A model generated the notes under the pieces. The model was not told the DNA's origin. It searched no databases and saw only the letters and a program-made list of their open reading frames with translations. A DNA stretch of 51,593 nt from the NCBI GenBank assembly GCA_902790625.1, contig CADASP010000032.1:1-51593 (forward strand), read 5' to 3'. Source of the stretch: an uncultured Prevotellaceae bacterium (GTDB lineage: Bacteria; Bacteroidota; Bacteroidia; Bacteroidales; Bacteroidaceae). Position numbers and translations under genes: made by a program. Positions 1 to 8,956 of this stretch are shown here, piece by piece. The number at the start of each line of letters is the position of its first letter. Position 1 is the stretch's first letter.

Positions 1-1
1 G

Positions 2-394
2 AAGGTGAATGGCTTCAACGATGTGGCGAAGGACACGCTCGACGAGTGGATCAGCTTCCTGAAGACGGGCGACATCCAGGACAGCTTCACTGCGAAGGGG
101 CTTGCCGAGGCCCGTGAGCGTCTGCGTGTTGACAGCCTGCCTGACAGTGAGCGCCGTGCTTTCTTCCATGAGTTGAAGCGCCAGATGGTGGAGAAGGATG
201 TCATGGATTCGAAATACATCGACGGCAAGGAGGAAGGTCTGAAGGAAGGCCGAAAGGAAGGATTGAAGGAAGGTGAAGAGAAAGGCCGGAAGGAGGAGAA
301 GATGGACATTGCCCGATGCTTGAAGGGAAAGGTGCCCATCGACATCATCGTTGAGAGCACGGGGCTCTCATACGAGGAGATTGCGCAGCTTTGA
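2..394 (+). CDS. C-terminal part of Rpn-family recombination-promoting nuclease / putative transposase (truncated by window edge)
   Basis: The frame is open from the window edge, so only the last ~130 residues are visible and the true start lies upstream. The visible part has the C-terminal architecture of the PD-(D/E)XK Rpn/YhgA-like family: an acidic helical stretch, then a highly charged Lys/Glu/Gly run (KEEGLKEGRKEGLKEGEEKG) and a short terminal helix ending SYEEIAQL. The catalytic PD-(D/E)XK core is outside the window and cannot be checked. Family members are DNA endonucleases linked to RecA-independent recombination and are often multicopy in Bacteroidales. The family call rests on the charged repeat and terminal helix only. 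Confidence 0.72.
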   Translation, partial: KVNGFNDVAKDTLDEWISFLKTGDIQDSFTAKGLAEARERLRVDSLPDSERRAFFHELKRQMVEKDVMDSKYIDGKEEGLKEGRKEGLKEGEEKGRKEEKMDIARCLKGKVPIDIIVESTGLSYEEIAQL

Positions 395-578
395 CAGCCG
401 GGCGATGTTCATGCACAAAAACACGCACATAAAACAAAACAAGAACACCTCGCCTTCAGTATCCGGCAACCACCTGGTGCGTTGTAAACAATACTTCTCA
501 AGTGGTTGCTATACGGGTGATACGCAAAAATAATCCCCAATATTTCACGTTTTTTAAACAAAAAAGCGGGGCGGGTTA
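395..578. other. spacer without a recognisable gene
   Basis: No credible gene lies between the nuclease tail and the nudC promoter. A 7-nt inverted pair (CAACCAC near 467 and GTGGTTG near 500) is separated by a long loop and could be a weak terminator for the upstream gene, but it lacks a T-run. Confidence 0.4.
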
Positions 579-609
579 TTGCATATTTGCCAAAAAAGTA
601 GTAATTTTG
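579..609 (+). promoter_or_regulatory. Bacteroidetes-type promoter for nudC
   Basis: TTG at 579-581, a 20-nt spacer, then TAATTTTG at 602-609 match the Bacteroidetes primary sigma consensus (TTG, N19-21, TAnnTTTG). It lies about 100 nt before the nudC ATG, giving a leader that contains a hairpin. Confidence 0.7.
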
Positions 610-663
610 CAGACGAATAGTAATTTTAATCTATATTTATCATTTTCCAAAGTTTTTTTTAAG

Positions 664-691
664 GGGAACCCGTTCGTGAGAATAGGTTCCC
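664..691 (+). promoter_or_regulatory. leader hairpin upstream of nudC
   Basis: GGGAACC (664-670) and GGTTCCC (685-691) can pair around a 14-nt loop in the 5' leader, 20 nt before the start codon and directly after a T-run (652-660). The order T-run then hairpin is wrong for a + strand terminator, so a translational or mRNA-stability element is more likely. No known riboswitch is recognised. Confidence 0.35.
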
Positions 692-710
692 TGTTTTCAA
701 AGTAAGGCTC

Positions 711-1502
711 ATGAAGTGCTACTATTTCGTGTTCTGTAAAGACGACCTGCTGTTGGAGCCGCTACCCGACGGCTCTTATACCATCCCCCTTTGCGAAAAT
801 CCTCCCACCGAGGTGAAACCTTGGACTGTCATCCTGAACATTGCGCCCCTGGGCACCACGCAGGTGAAGGCCTACGCCATCGACACCCCCGTGGCTCCTG
901 ACGGACGGTTGGAACCCTGCCCCTTGCGACAGAGCTACTACCGGCTGCCGCGCGAGCTGTATCTGAAGGCGGGAAAGTGTGCCGAGCTGGTGTTTTGGGA
1001 CAAGAACACCCGCTATTGCGGCGTATGCGGTGGCACCATGAAGTTGCACACCGACATCAGCAAGCGCTGCGAGCATTGCGGCAAAGAGGTATGGCCACAG
1101 CTGTCGCCGGCCGTCATCGTCAGGATTACGCGTGGCACCGACGAAATTCTGTTGGCTCGTGGGCGCAACTTCCGTGGCGATTTCTACGGCCTCATTGCCG
1201 GCTTCGTGGAGACGGGCGAGACGCTGGAAGAAGCCGTCGTGCGCGAGGTGCGCGAGGAGACGGGCCTCAGCATCACCAACCTGCGCTACTTTGCCTCGCA
1301 GCCTTGGCCCTATCCCTGCGGGCTGATGGTGGGTTTCACCGCCGAGTATGCCAGCGGACAGATACACGTGCAGCGCGAAGAGCTGAAGAACGTGGCGTGG
1401 TTTCACCGCGACCACCTGCCGAAGCTGCCCGAAAAGCTGAGCATCGCCCGATGGCTGGTCGACGACTGGCTGGGCGAGCATGCACATGGGGAAAAGCAAT
1501 AA
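711..1502 (+). CDS. nudC: NAD(+) diphosphatase / NADH pyrophosphatase (Nudix)
   Basis: This cytosolic hydrolase cleaves NAD(H) to NMN(H) and AMP, and in other bacteria removes NAD caps from RNA. The 263-residue protein has the NudC order. An N-terminal domain is followed by a zinc ribbon with Cys103, Cys106, Cys120 and Cys123. A complete Nudix box GX5EX7REUXEEXGU runs from Gly164 to Leu186 (VREVREETGL region). The NudC-specific motif SQPWPYP lies at 196-202, which separates this subfamily from other Nudix enzymes. Length fits the family. The ATG follows a promoter and leader hairpin. The next gene has its own promoter, so nudC is probably monocistronic. Confidence 0.95.
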   Translation: MKCYYFVFCKDDLLLEPLPDGSYTIPLCENPPTEVKPWTVILNIAPLGTTQVKAYAIDTPVAPDGRLEPCPLRQSYYRLPRELYLKAGKCAELVFWDKNTRYCGVCGGTMKLHTDISKRCEHCGKEVWPQLSPAVIVRITRGTDEILLARGRNFRGDFYGLIAGFVETGETLEEAVVREVREETGLSITNLRYFASQPWPYPCGLMVGFTAEYASGQIHVQREELKNVAWFHRDHLPKLPEKLSIARWLVDDWLGEHAHGEKQ

Positions 1503-1520
1503 TATTTCCTGCTTTTCTCT

Positions 1521-1550
1521 TTGTGGTATGGATGGAATTGCTTAATTTTG
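1521..1550 (+). promoter_or_regulatory. Bacteroidetes-type promoter for uxuA
   Basis: TTG at 1521-1523, 19 nt, then TAATTTTG at 1543-1550 is a very good match to the consensus, 29 nt before the uxuA start. It overlaps the short spacer after nudC and supports independent transcription of uxuA. Confidence 0.75.
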
Positions 1551-1579
1551 CACCAATTTTCAAGAAAACAATATTTACG

Positions 1580-2833
1580 ATGGAAAGAACATGGAGATGG
1601 TTTGGCAAGAAGGATAAGATTACGCTTGCCATGTTACGACAGATTGGCGTGGAGGGCATCGTCACTGCCCTGCACGATGTGCCCCTGGGGCAGGTGTGGA
1701 CGCGCGAGAAGATTCGCGACCTGCGCGAGTATATCGAGAGCTACGGCATGCGCTGGAGCGTGGTGGAGAGTCTGCCCGTGGTAGAGACCATCAAATATGG
1801 CGGCCCCGACCGCGACGAGCAGATAGAGGTCTACAAGCAGAGCCTGCGCAACCTCTCGGCCGAGGGCATCCACTGTATCTGCTACAACTTCATGCCCGTG
1901 CTCGACTGGGCCCGCACCGACCTGCTGCACCAGAATCCCAACGGCTCTACGAACCTCTATTTCAACTACGCTGAGTTTGCCTACTTCGACATCTATATTC
2001 TCAAGCGCGAGGGTGCTCGCGAGGAGTGGGCGCAGTTACAGTTCCCCGCTGGCGTTGGCGAGGGCCGCAACGTACTTGCTGAGTGCGACGAGTTGGCCAA
2101 GACCATGACACCCGAGATGGAACATAAGCTGGTGGAGAACATCGTCATCAAGACGCAAGGCTTCGTCAGCGGCAACTTCAGCGAGAACGACGAGGCACCC
2201 ATACAGAAGTTTCGCGAGTTCCTCGACCTCTACAAGGGCATCGACAAGGCGCAGCTGCGGCAGAACATGAAGTATTTCCTCGAGGCCATCATGCCCACTT
2301 GCGAGGAGTGCGGCATGCTGATGTGCGTGCACCCCGACGACCCCCCCATCGAGATTTTGGGTCTGCCCCGCATCGTGCGCACTGAGGAGGACATCGAGTG
2401 GTTCCTCAACGCCGTGCCCAACAAGCACAACGGCCTGACGTTCTGCGCCGGAAGCCTGTCGGCAGGAGCCTATAACAACGTAGTGGAGATGGCTCGCAAG
2501 TTTGCACCGCGCACCCATTTTGTGCATCTGCGCTCGTGCCACATCTTCCCCAATGGCGACTTCACCGAGGCCAGCCATCTGGGCGGACGTGCTGACATCA
2601 TCGAGCTGTGCAGGATTTTCGAGAAGGAAAACCCACAGCTGCCCATGCGTGTCGACCACGGCATGACCTTCACCGACCAGCCCGGCGGCATCATGGACGA
2701 GAGCAGCCACGGACACAATGCTGGTTATACGCTGCTGGGGCGTATGTTCGCACTCGGCCAGGTGCAGGGCATTCTGGCCACCGTCGACCGCGAGTTGGGA
2801 TTGCCCTACAAGCAGCCGGGGTTCTTTGATTAA
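1580..2833 (+). CDS. uxuA: mannonate dehydratase
   Basis: Converts D-mannonate to 2-keto-3-deoxy-D-gluconate in glucuronate catabolism, in the cytosol. The 417-residue protein matches UxuA along its length. Motifs carrying the expected metal and catalytic ligands are HPDDPP (His251), FCAGS (Cys289), FVHLR (His316) and RVDHG (Asp359). The frame is open far upstream, antisense-like through nudC, but the ATG at 1580 is chosen because it lies 29 nt after a strong promoter and begins the conserved sequence MERTWRWFG. The rest of the pathway (uxaC, uxuB, kdgK, kdgA) is not in the window. A small membrane protein and a DUF4450 lipoprotein follow. Confidence 0.95.
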   Translation: MERTWRWFGKKDKITLAMLRQIGVEGIVTALHDVPLGQVWTREKIRDLREYIESYGMRWSVVESLPVVETIKYGGPDRDEQIEVYKQSLRNLSAEGIHCICYNFMPVLDWARTDLLHQNPNGSTNLYFNYAEFAYFDIYILKREGAREEWAQLQFPAGVGEGRNVLAECDELAKTMTPEMEHKLVENIVIKTQGFVSGNFSENDEAPIQKFREFLDLYKGIDKAQLRQNMKYFLEAIMPTCEECGMLMCVHPDDPPIEILGLPRIVRTEEDIEWFLNAVPNKHNGLTFCAGSLSAGAYNNVVEMARKFAPRTHFVHLRSCHIFPNGDFTEASHLGGRADIIELCRIFEKENPQLPMRVDHGMTFTDQPGGIMDESSHGHNAGYTLLGRMFALGQVQGILATVDRELGLPYKQPGFFD

Positions 2834-2880
2834 AGCCCTCGTACGACAGTCTCTTATGGACAGCTTAAATGATGAGCGCT

Positions 2881-2917
2881 CCGTTTTCCAAAATGGCCAT
2901 GCCGTTTTGGAAAACGG
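2881..2917 (+). repeat. perfect 13-bp inverted repeat after uxuA (terminator or operator)
   Basis: CCGTTTTCCAAAA (2881-2893) and TTTTGGAAAACGG (2905-2917) are perfect inverted copies with an 11-nt loop. Each arm is itself close to a palindrome around CCGTTTT/AAAACGG, so the site resembles a double operator as much as a terminator. There is no T-run after it. It lies between the uxuA stop and the next gene pair. Confidence 0.5.
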
Positions 2918-2980
2918 CGGCGTTTAGTTTGCCCTTGTCGCCATCGTTTAAAAAACTAAACAGGAATCACATCAAAAAGG

Positions 2981-3148
2981 ATGAATTGGAAATTCATTTT
3001 GCGGTGGGTCATCACCTTCACGGTGTGCCTCATCATCTACGACCTCACGGCCAGTTTCTGGATGTCGCTGGGCATCTTGATATTGCTGATTGTGGCCGAA
3101 AATATTATCATCGACTGGATAAAGAAGCGAAAGGGGGCTCGCAAATGA
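2981..3148 (+). CDS. small two-helix membrane protein (55 aa)
   Basis: A 55-residue frame starts at ATG 2981, directly after the purine-rich stretch AAAAAGG. Its TGA stop (3146-3148) overlaps the ATG of the next gene in the form ATGA, a classic sign of translational coupling. The product begins MNWKFILRWVITF, has two closely spaced hydrophobic segments (about residues 5-20 and 27-45) split by YDLTASF, and ends in the basic tail DWIKKRKGARK. It is likely an inner-membrane protein with a positive C-terminus inside. I do not recognise a named family. Coupling to the DUF4450 lipoprotein suggests linked expression. Confidence 0.72.
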   Translation: MNWKFILRWVITFTVCLIIYDLTASFWMSLGILILLIVAENIIIDWIKKRKGARK

Positions 3149-6093
3149 GGCGCTTGCTCTTTGCCTTGGCTCTGCTGGCGGGTTGTGGTTGTGCCGAAGC
3201 CCAGACCGTTCCAGGAGCCTTGCCCTCGCTGGGCGATGGCGTGCGCGATACGGTGCGCACCATGCAATACACCCCCTACGGCAACAAGTTCATATCCGAA
3301 AACGGCCACCATCGTTTCACTCGCGCCCTCTATGGTGGCTACACCGACTATCGCATAGAGACCAGCGACTGGCCCATCTTCGCCGTTGTGAAGAAAGGGC
3401 ATCCCGTGAGCGTGCGATTCGAGATTGAGGGCGTGCCCCTCGACAAGGCCGAGTATTGCAAGTCGTGGTACGAGGACGGCGTGCGCTCCTATGTGCTCGG
3501 CGACCCCCGTTGGAACCATCTCGGCGATGGCATCGTGCGCGTTCATGTGGTGGCTCTGCAAGACCGCGAGGGTGCCATCTGGCAGTTCATTGCCGACAAG
3601 TATCGTGGGTCGCTGAAGGTGAAGGTCAAGGTGTGCGACGTAGCCTATCCCAAGTTGAAGCGCAACGGCGACATCGGCGTTGACCGTCCCGATGCCTTCG
3701 AGCCTTCGCCCACCGAGGAGGGGCTCGTGGTGGGTGAGGCCACCCACAGCAGCAACTTTGCACATCTGGTGATGCTCGACGACCACATCCAGTTCATGTA
3801 CGACGGCGATGCCTTCCAACTGTTTCAGGATGCCGTGAACTACAACAAGGAGCTGGCCCAACAAGTGAAGTTCGACACCCCAGACCCCTTCATCAACCCG
3901 GTGGCTGGGGCGATGATGCTGGCTGCCAATGGCGACTGGGACGGTAAGACGTGGCTCCACGGATGCGTGGGCTGGCGCATGCCGCTGGCAGGATGGCGCG
4001 CCGCCTATATGGGCGACGTGCTGGGGTGGGGCGACCGTGCCAAGAGTCACTTCGATGCCTATGCCAAGAGCCAGGTGACAGGCGTGGAACCCACCATCGC
4101 CCATCCCTCGCAGGATGCCAGCATGAACATGGCCAGGGCCGAGAAGCAGTGGGGCACCCAGATGTACAGCAACGGCTACATCTGCCGCAATCCTGAGCGC
4201 AACGACCAGATGCACCACTATGACATGAACCTGAACTACATCGACGAGCTGCTGTGGCACTTCCAGTATGATGCCGACCGCGACTACATGCGCAAGATGT
4301 GGCCCGTCATCAAGGCGCACCTGGCGTGGGAGAAGCGCAACTTCGACCCCGACGGCGACCATCTCTACGATGCCTACTGCTGCATCTGGGCCAGCGACGC
4401 CCTCTACTACAACGGCGGTGCCGTCACCCACAGCTCGGCCTACAACTATCGTGCCAACCGCCTGGCGGCACGCATCGCACAGTTCATCGACGAGGATGCG
4501 CAGCCCTACCAACAGGAGGCCGATGCCATCCTGAAGGCCATGAACGAGCGACTGTGGATAGCGACGCCCGAGGGTGGCCATTGGGCAGAGTATCAAGATG
4601 CCATGGGATTGAAGCGCGTGCACGAGAGTGCCGCCGCCTGGAGCATCTACACCCCCATCGACTGTGGTGTCTGCACCCCCGAACAGGCTTATCAGTCCAC
4701 GAAATACATCGACCAGCAGCTGGCCCACTTCAGCCCCGACTATTATAACTACACCATCGCCACGTCGAACTGGATGCCCTACTCGTGGAGCATCAACAAC
4801 GTGGCGGCTGCCGAGGTGATGCACACCGCGCTGGCCTACTTCGAGGCTGGACGACCCGAAGAGGCCTTCCGCATGATGAAGGGTAACATCATGGACCAGA
4901 TGTACTACGGGCAGTCGCCCGGCAACTTCGGACAGACCAGCCATTTCGATGCCGCACGTGGCGAATGCTACCGCGACTTTGGCGACTGCATCGGCATCTC
5001 GTCGCGCACGCTCATCCAGGGACTCTTCGGCGTCATCCCGCAGGCACTCGATGGCCGCTGCATCATCAGACCCGGCTTCCCCAAGGAGTGGGGCTATGCC
5101 AACCTGCGCACACCTTATATAGAATATAAGTACACGCGCAAGGACGGAAAGGATCGGCTGGAAATCACCCAGAACTTTGAGCAGCCTCTGCAAATCGTGG
5201 TGCGCCAGAACCTGGGCGGTGGCCGCTATCGCGACATTCAGGGCACTGTTGAGCACCATCAGGTGATAGAATACGATACCGACAACGGCCCCGCCTTGGA
5301 CACCCGCTCCCTGCGGAACGTGGAGCCACAGTGGACACCCCGACAGCTGGGCCTCGATGCTCCCGACTTCATGGCCCGCATGCGCCCCGTGACGATGGAT
5401 GCCAGTTGGAACGCCAACGTGACCGACATCTTCACCAACAAGTATCTGTCGCCGCGTCCCGCCGTCACCACGCTGCAGATTCCGGTGCAGGGGGTGGGGG
5501 AGTGGTGCCATCCGCAATACACGCCCACCATCAACGACAGCGTGTTCCGCTCGATGACGCGCGGTGGCGAGTTCAACGTGGTCGGAGTGCCGTTCCGTAC
5601 GCCGAAGAGTGGACATAATGTGGCCTTCACCAGCCTGTGGGACAACTATCCCGATGCCATCACCATCCCGCTCAAGGGCAAGGCTTCGTCGGCCTATCTG
5701 CTCATGACCGGCACCACCAACCACATGCAGAGCCATATCGACAACGGTCTGGTGGTGGTGGAATACGCCGACCATAGTGCCGACACGCTGCGTCTGCGCA
5801 ACCCAGAGAATTGGTGCCCCATTGAGCAGGACTACTATGTGGATGGCAAGGCATTCCAAACCATCGACCCGCGACCCTATCGCATCTGTTTGGGCACGGG
5901 CGACGTGAGCCGCAACCTGGGCGAGAAGCTCGGCATCAAAGGTGTCTATGGGCGCGAGATTCCAGGCGGGGCAGCACAGATGCTGCGCATGTGCCTCAAT
6001 CCGTATAAAAAACTGAAGAGCCTCACCGTGAAGACGCTCTCGAACGATGTGGTCATAGGTCTCATGGGCGTTACCTTGGCCGTGGCAAAATAG
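3145..6093 (+). CDS. large DUF4450-type lipoprotein with six-hairpin glycosidase-like domain
   Basis: A 982-residue exported protein. The N-terminus MRRLLFALALLAGCGCAEA has a lipobox (L11-A-G-C14), so a lipid-anchored periplasmic or surface protein is likely. The N-terminal region (FTRALYGGYTDYRIETSDWP) matches DUF4450. The middle, rich in Trp, His and Tyr (RADRDYM-, HSSAYNYRANRLAARI- and GHWAEYQDAMG-like stretches, residues ~300-650), looks like an (alpha/alpha)6 catalytic barrel. A beta-rich C-terminal part follows, as in rhamnosidase-like enzymes. The substrate is unknown. The start overlaps the preceding 55-aa gene by ATGA. An alternative start upstream in the same frame (2869) would run through the inverted repeat and add a non-signal N-terminus, so it is rejected. 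Confidence 0.78.
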   Translation: MRRLLFALALLAGCGCAEAQTVPGALPSLGDGVRDTVRTMQYTPYGNKFISENGHHRFTRALYGGYTDYRIETSDWPIFAVVKKGHPVSVRFEIEGVPLDKAEYCKSWYEDGVRSYVLGDPRWNHLGDGIVRVHVVALQDREGAIWQFIADKYRGSLKVKVKVCDVAYPKLKRNGDIGVDRPDAFEPSPTEEGLVVGEATHSSNFAHLVMLDDHIQFMYDGDAFQLFQDAVNYNKELAQQVKFDTPDPFINPVAGAMMLAANGDWDGKTWLHGCVGWRMPLAGWRAAYMGDVLGWGDRAKSHFDAYAKSQVTGVEPTIAHPSQDASMNMARAEKQWGTQMYSNGYICRNPERNDQMHHYDMNLNYIDELLWHFQYDADRDYMRKMWPVIKAHLAWEKRNFDPDGDHLYDAYCCIWASDALYYNGGAVTHSSAYNYRANRLAARIAQFIDEDAQPYQQEADAILKAMNERLWIATPEGGHWAEYQDAMGLKRVHESAAAWSIYTPIDCGVCTPEQAYQSTKYIDQQLAHFSPDYYNYTIATSNWMPYSWSINNVAAAEVMHTALAYFEAGRPEEAFRMMKGNIMDQMYYGQSPGNFGQTSHFDAARGECYRDFGDCIGISSRTLIQGLFGVIPQALDGRCIIRPGFPKEWGYANLRTPYIEYKYTRKDGKDRLEITQNFEQPLQIVVRQNLGGGRYRDIQGTVEHHQVIEYDTDNGPALDTRSLRNVEPQWTPRQLGLDAPDFMARMRPVTMDASWNANVTDIFTNKYLSPRPAVTTLQIPVQGVGEWCHPQYTPTINDSVFRSMTRGGEFNVVGVPFRTPKSGHNVAFTSLWDNYPDAITIPLKGKASSAYLLMTGTTNHMQSHIDNGLVVVEYADHSADTLRLRNPENWCPIEQDYYVDGKAFQTIDPRPYRICLGTGDVSRNLGEKLGIKGVYGREIPGGAAQMLRMCLNPYKKLKSLTVKTLSNDVVIGLMGVTLAVAK

Positions 6094-6161
6094 AAGGAGT
6101 GAAAGGGAGTGAAAGGGAGTGAAAAGGGAGTGAAAGGGGAGTGAAAAGGAGTGAAAGAGAC
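6094..6161 (+). repeat. purine-rich minisatellite, ~10-11 bp period
   Basis: Six or seven irregular copies of GGAGTGAAA(A)GG follow the DUF4450 stop codon immediately. All purines are on one strand, so the tract could form triplex or slip in replication. Confidence 0.8.
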
Positions 6162-6190
6162 GATGGCTTCTCAGCAGATGGGTGTGGCAG

Positions 6191-6395
6191 GGCCGCATGG
6201 AATTCGTTTAATTCGTACAATTCGTTGTTAAAATAGAAGACATGGCTTTGTGAGGCATTATGGGTCAATAAGCCGCATGGAATTCGTTTAATTCGTACAA
6301 TTCGTTGCTATAATAGAAGACATGGCTTTGTGAGGCATTATGGGTCAACAAACCGCATGGAATTCGTTTAATTCGTACAATTCGTTGTTAAAATA
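6191..6395 (+). repeat. 80-bp tandem repeat (2.5 copies) upstream of dpp4, built from 9-bp ATTCGT units
   Basis: The block beginning CCGCATGGAATTCGT recurs at 6193, 6273 and 6353, exactly 80 bp apart. The first two units are near-identical over all 80 bp, including the inter-unit part, and the third stops at ~6395. Within each unit the sequence has a 9-bp period (NNAATTCGT three times). An inverted relative lies at 16952-16987. Confidence 0.9.
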
Positions 6396-6426
6396 ATAGA
6401 CGACCGAATAAAAGTAAAAAGAGAAA

Positions 6427-8700
6427 ATGAAAAGACTATCATTGTTGTGCGCCACGCTGTTGGTGGCCGCTGCGCAGCTGTTGGCAGGGCAGGAGCTGTC
6501 GTTGAAAGAAATCACCAGTGGCGCTTTTAGTAGCAAGGGCATCGCTGCCGTGGAGCCTTTGGCCGATGGTGAGAGCTACGCCCAAATATCTGCCGATGGC
6601 AAGCAGATTGTGAAGCACTCGTTCCGTACTGGCAAGCAGACGGGCGTCCTCTTCGATGTGGCCACTGCTCGTGGGGGCAGCTTCAACCGCGTGGAGGGCT
6701 ATATCATGAGTCCCGACGGCAAGCGCATCCTCATACAGACGCAGACCACGCCCATCTATCGCCGCTCGTTCACCGCTGTCTACTATATCTACAACATTGC
6801 CAACAACAAGCTGGAGCCGCTCAGCGATGGCGGACCCCAGCAGACACCCGTCTGGAGTCCCGATGGACAGCAGGTGGCTTTCGTACGCGATAACAACATC
6901 TTCCTCGTCAAACTGCTCTACAACAATGCCGAGAGCCAAGTGACGAAAGACGGCAAGCGCAATGAAATCATCAATGGGCTGCCCGACTGGGTGAACGAGG
7001 AGGAGTTCTCGTTCAACTCGGCGATGGTGTTCTCGGCCGACTCGAAGCAAATCATTTGGGTGCGCTACGACGAGAGCCAGGTGCCCGAGGTCTATCTGCC
7101 GCTGGCTCCTGCCGACTGGCACGCTGGTTCATCCAAGGCTGCGAAGGCATGGATGAATCCACAGGGTGTCTATTCCTATAAGTATCCCAAGGCAGGCGAG
7201 CAGAACGCAACGGTGAAGCTGATGAGCTTCGACATCAAGAGCCACCAGACGCGCACCATGCAGCTGCCCCTCGATGCCGACGGCTACATACCACGCATCC
7301 TGCCCACCAGCGACCCCACCAAGGTGGCCGTCTTCACGCTCAACCGCCACCAGGACTGCCTGCGCATCTTCATGGTCAACCCGCTCACAACCATTTGCCA
7401 GCAGATAATAGAGGATAAGGTGGACAAATACATCAACGAAAACGTCTTCGCCAACGTGAAGATAACAAAGAACAACATCCTCCTCACCAGCGAGCGCGAC
7501 GGCTACAACCACCTCTACCTCTACAACCTCAACGGTCAGCAGCTGCGCAAGGTGGGCGACCTGCCACAGGGGCAGCGCTTGGGCGGTGGCGAGAAGGACT
7601 TGCACACCATCGTCACCGATGTCTACGGCTACGACGAGGCTACGGGCGACATCTACTTCGCTGCCTTGAACAATGGCCCCACCGAGCAGCAGGTGTTTGT
7701 GGCCCATAAGAATGGCAAGACCGACTGCCTCACCACCAAAGGCGGCTGGTCGTCGGCCATCTTCTCTACCGATTTCAAGAGCTTCATCTGCACTTGGAGC
7801 GACATCGATACACCCCCGCAAATCACCCTCTGTCCAACGTCTGGTGGCACAGCTGCCAAAAATGTCGTCACCCTCGTCGAAAACAAGGCGCTGGCCCAGA
7901 AGTACGCCTCCTACGACATGGGCAAGAAGGAGATGTTCGCATTTACTACAAGCGAGGGCGTGAGACTCTGCGGATGGATCGTCAAGCCTGCCGACTTCAA
8001 CCCAGCCAAGAAATATCCCGTGGTGATGTACCAGTATGGCGGCCCTGGCAACCAGCAGGTGAAGAACGCGTGGGGCATCGGTATGAGCGGGCAGGGCGCC
8101 ATCCTCGAGCAGCTGCTGGCGCAGCAGGGCTACATCTGCGTCTGTGTCGACAATCGGGGCACGGGCGGGCGCGGTGCCGAGTTCGAGAAATGCACCTATC
8201 TGCACTTGGGCGAGCTGGAGGCACACGACCAGGTGGAGGCAGCGCTGTGGCTGGGTCAGCAGAGCTATGTCGACAAAGACCGCATCGCTATCTGGGGCTG
8301 GAGCTACGGCGGATGGAACACGCTGATGTCGATGAGCGAGGGCCGTCCCGTCTTCTGCTGCGGCATCGCCATCGCCCCGCCCACCTGCTGGCGCTACTAC
8401 GACACCATCTACACCGAGCGCTTCATGCGCACACCGCAGGAGAATGCCGACGGCTACGACACCGTGTGCCCATTGGCTCGCGTAAGCAAGCTCAACGGTG
8501 CCCTGCTGCTGTGCCACGGATTGGCCGACGACAACGTGCACTACCAGAACACCGCCGACCTCGTCGATGCCCTTGTGCAGGCCGACAAGGACTTCCAGCA
8601 GCTGGTCTACACCAACCGCAACCACAGCATCTATGGCGGCAACTCGCGCAACCATCTGTTCCGCCAGTGCATCAACTTCTTTGCTGCGCATCTGAAGTGA
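6427..8700 (+). CDS. dpp4: dipeptidyl peptidase IV (S9B serine peptidase)
   Basis: A secreted or periplasmic peptidase that removes X-Pro or X-Ala dipeptides from peptide N-termini. The 757-residue protein has a signal peptide (MKRLSLLCATLLVAAAQLLAG), an N-terminal beta-propeller with the DPP4 dipeptide-anchoring motif (DWVNEEEF, ~residues 190-197), and an alpha/beta-hydrolase domain. The catalytic triad is visible: Ser626 in GWSYGGW, Asp in GLADDNVH (701-702) and His733 in RNHSIYGG. The propeller YxxDxSQVP-like segment (VRYDESQVP) is also present. Length is normal. No clear promoter is seen; the 80-bp tandem repeats fill the upstream spacer. Confidence 0.95.
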   Translation: MKRLSLLCATLLVAAAQLLAGQELSLKEITSGAFSSKGIAAVEPLADGESYAQISADGKQIVKHSFRTGKQTGVLFDVATARGGSFNRVEGYIMSPDGKRILIQTQTTPIYRRSFTAVYYIYNIANNKLEPLSDGGPQQTPVWSPDGQQVAFVRDNNIFLVKLLYNNAESQVTKDGKRNEIINGLPDWVNEEEFSFNSAMVFSADSKQIIWVRYDESQVPEVYLPLAPADWHAGSSKAAKAWMNPQGVYSYKYPKAGEQNATVKLMSFDIKSHQTRTMQLPLDADGYIPRILPTSDPTKVAVFTLNRHQDCLRIFMVNPLTTICQQIIEDKVDKYINENVFANVKITKNNILLTSERDGYNHLYLYNLNGQQLRKVGDLPQGQRLGGGEKDLHTIVTDVYGYDEATGDIYFAALNNGPTEQQVFVAHKNGKTDCLTTKGGWSSAIFSTDFKSFICTWSDIDTPPQITLCPTSGGTAAKNVVTLVENKALAQKYASYDMGKKEMFAFTTSEGVRLCGWIVKPADFNPAKKYPVVMYQYGGPGNQQVKNAWGIGMSGQGAILEQLLAQQGYICVCVDNRGTGGRGAEFEKCTYLHLGELEAHDQVEAALWLGQQSYVDKDRIAIWGWSYGGWNTLMSMSEGRPVFCCGIAIAPPTCWRYYDTIYTERFMRTPQENADGYDTVCPLARVSKLNGALLLCHGLADDNVHYQNTADLVDALVQADKDFQQLVYTNRNHSIYGGNSRNHLFRQCINFFAAHLK

Positions 8701-8956
8701 TAGTAAGAATGCCCTTTTCGTAAATACGAAGAAAGTGGGCTATGGGATTTACACTCTAAACTGCATTATTCATTCCCAGTGGTCTTTACCGCAGAGCAGT
8801 CTTTTAAAAACCAAATAAACCAAGAAAAACATGTTTTATTTGGTTTTATCTTGTTTTCTAAAGACGCGAAGCGCAATCTGTGCCAGCGGTCATAAATAAT
8901 GCAGGTTAGAGGAAAGACAAGAATTGCTAACGGAATCAGCAAACAAAATAGTAAGA

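Noticed and set aside
977..1579. 200-residue N-terminal extension of UxuA overlapping nudC
   Set aside because: Arg/Ala-rich out-of-frame reading of nudC; the promoter and normal UxuA start are downstream.
3037..6198. 1053-codon open frame antisense to the DUF4450 gene (similar long antisense frames at 7129-8691, 33966-35873, 39308-41185 and 42203-43897)
   Set aside because: They are complementary to well-supported genes, have no family features, and are Val/His/Leu-rich in the way expected from the stop-poor complement of GC-rich codons.
6191..6395. Possible CRISPR array: three 35-bp repeats spaced by 45 bp
   Set aside because: The two intervening segments are nearly identical, so this is a plain 80-bp tandem repeat. 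No cas genes are present.
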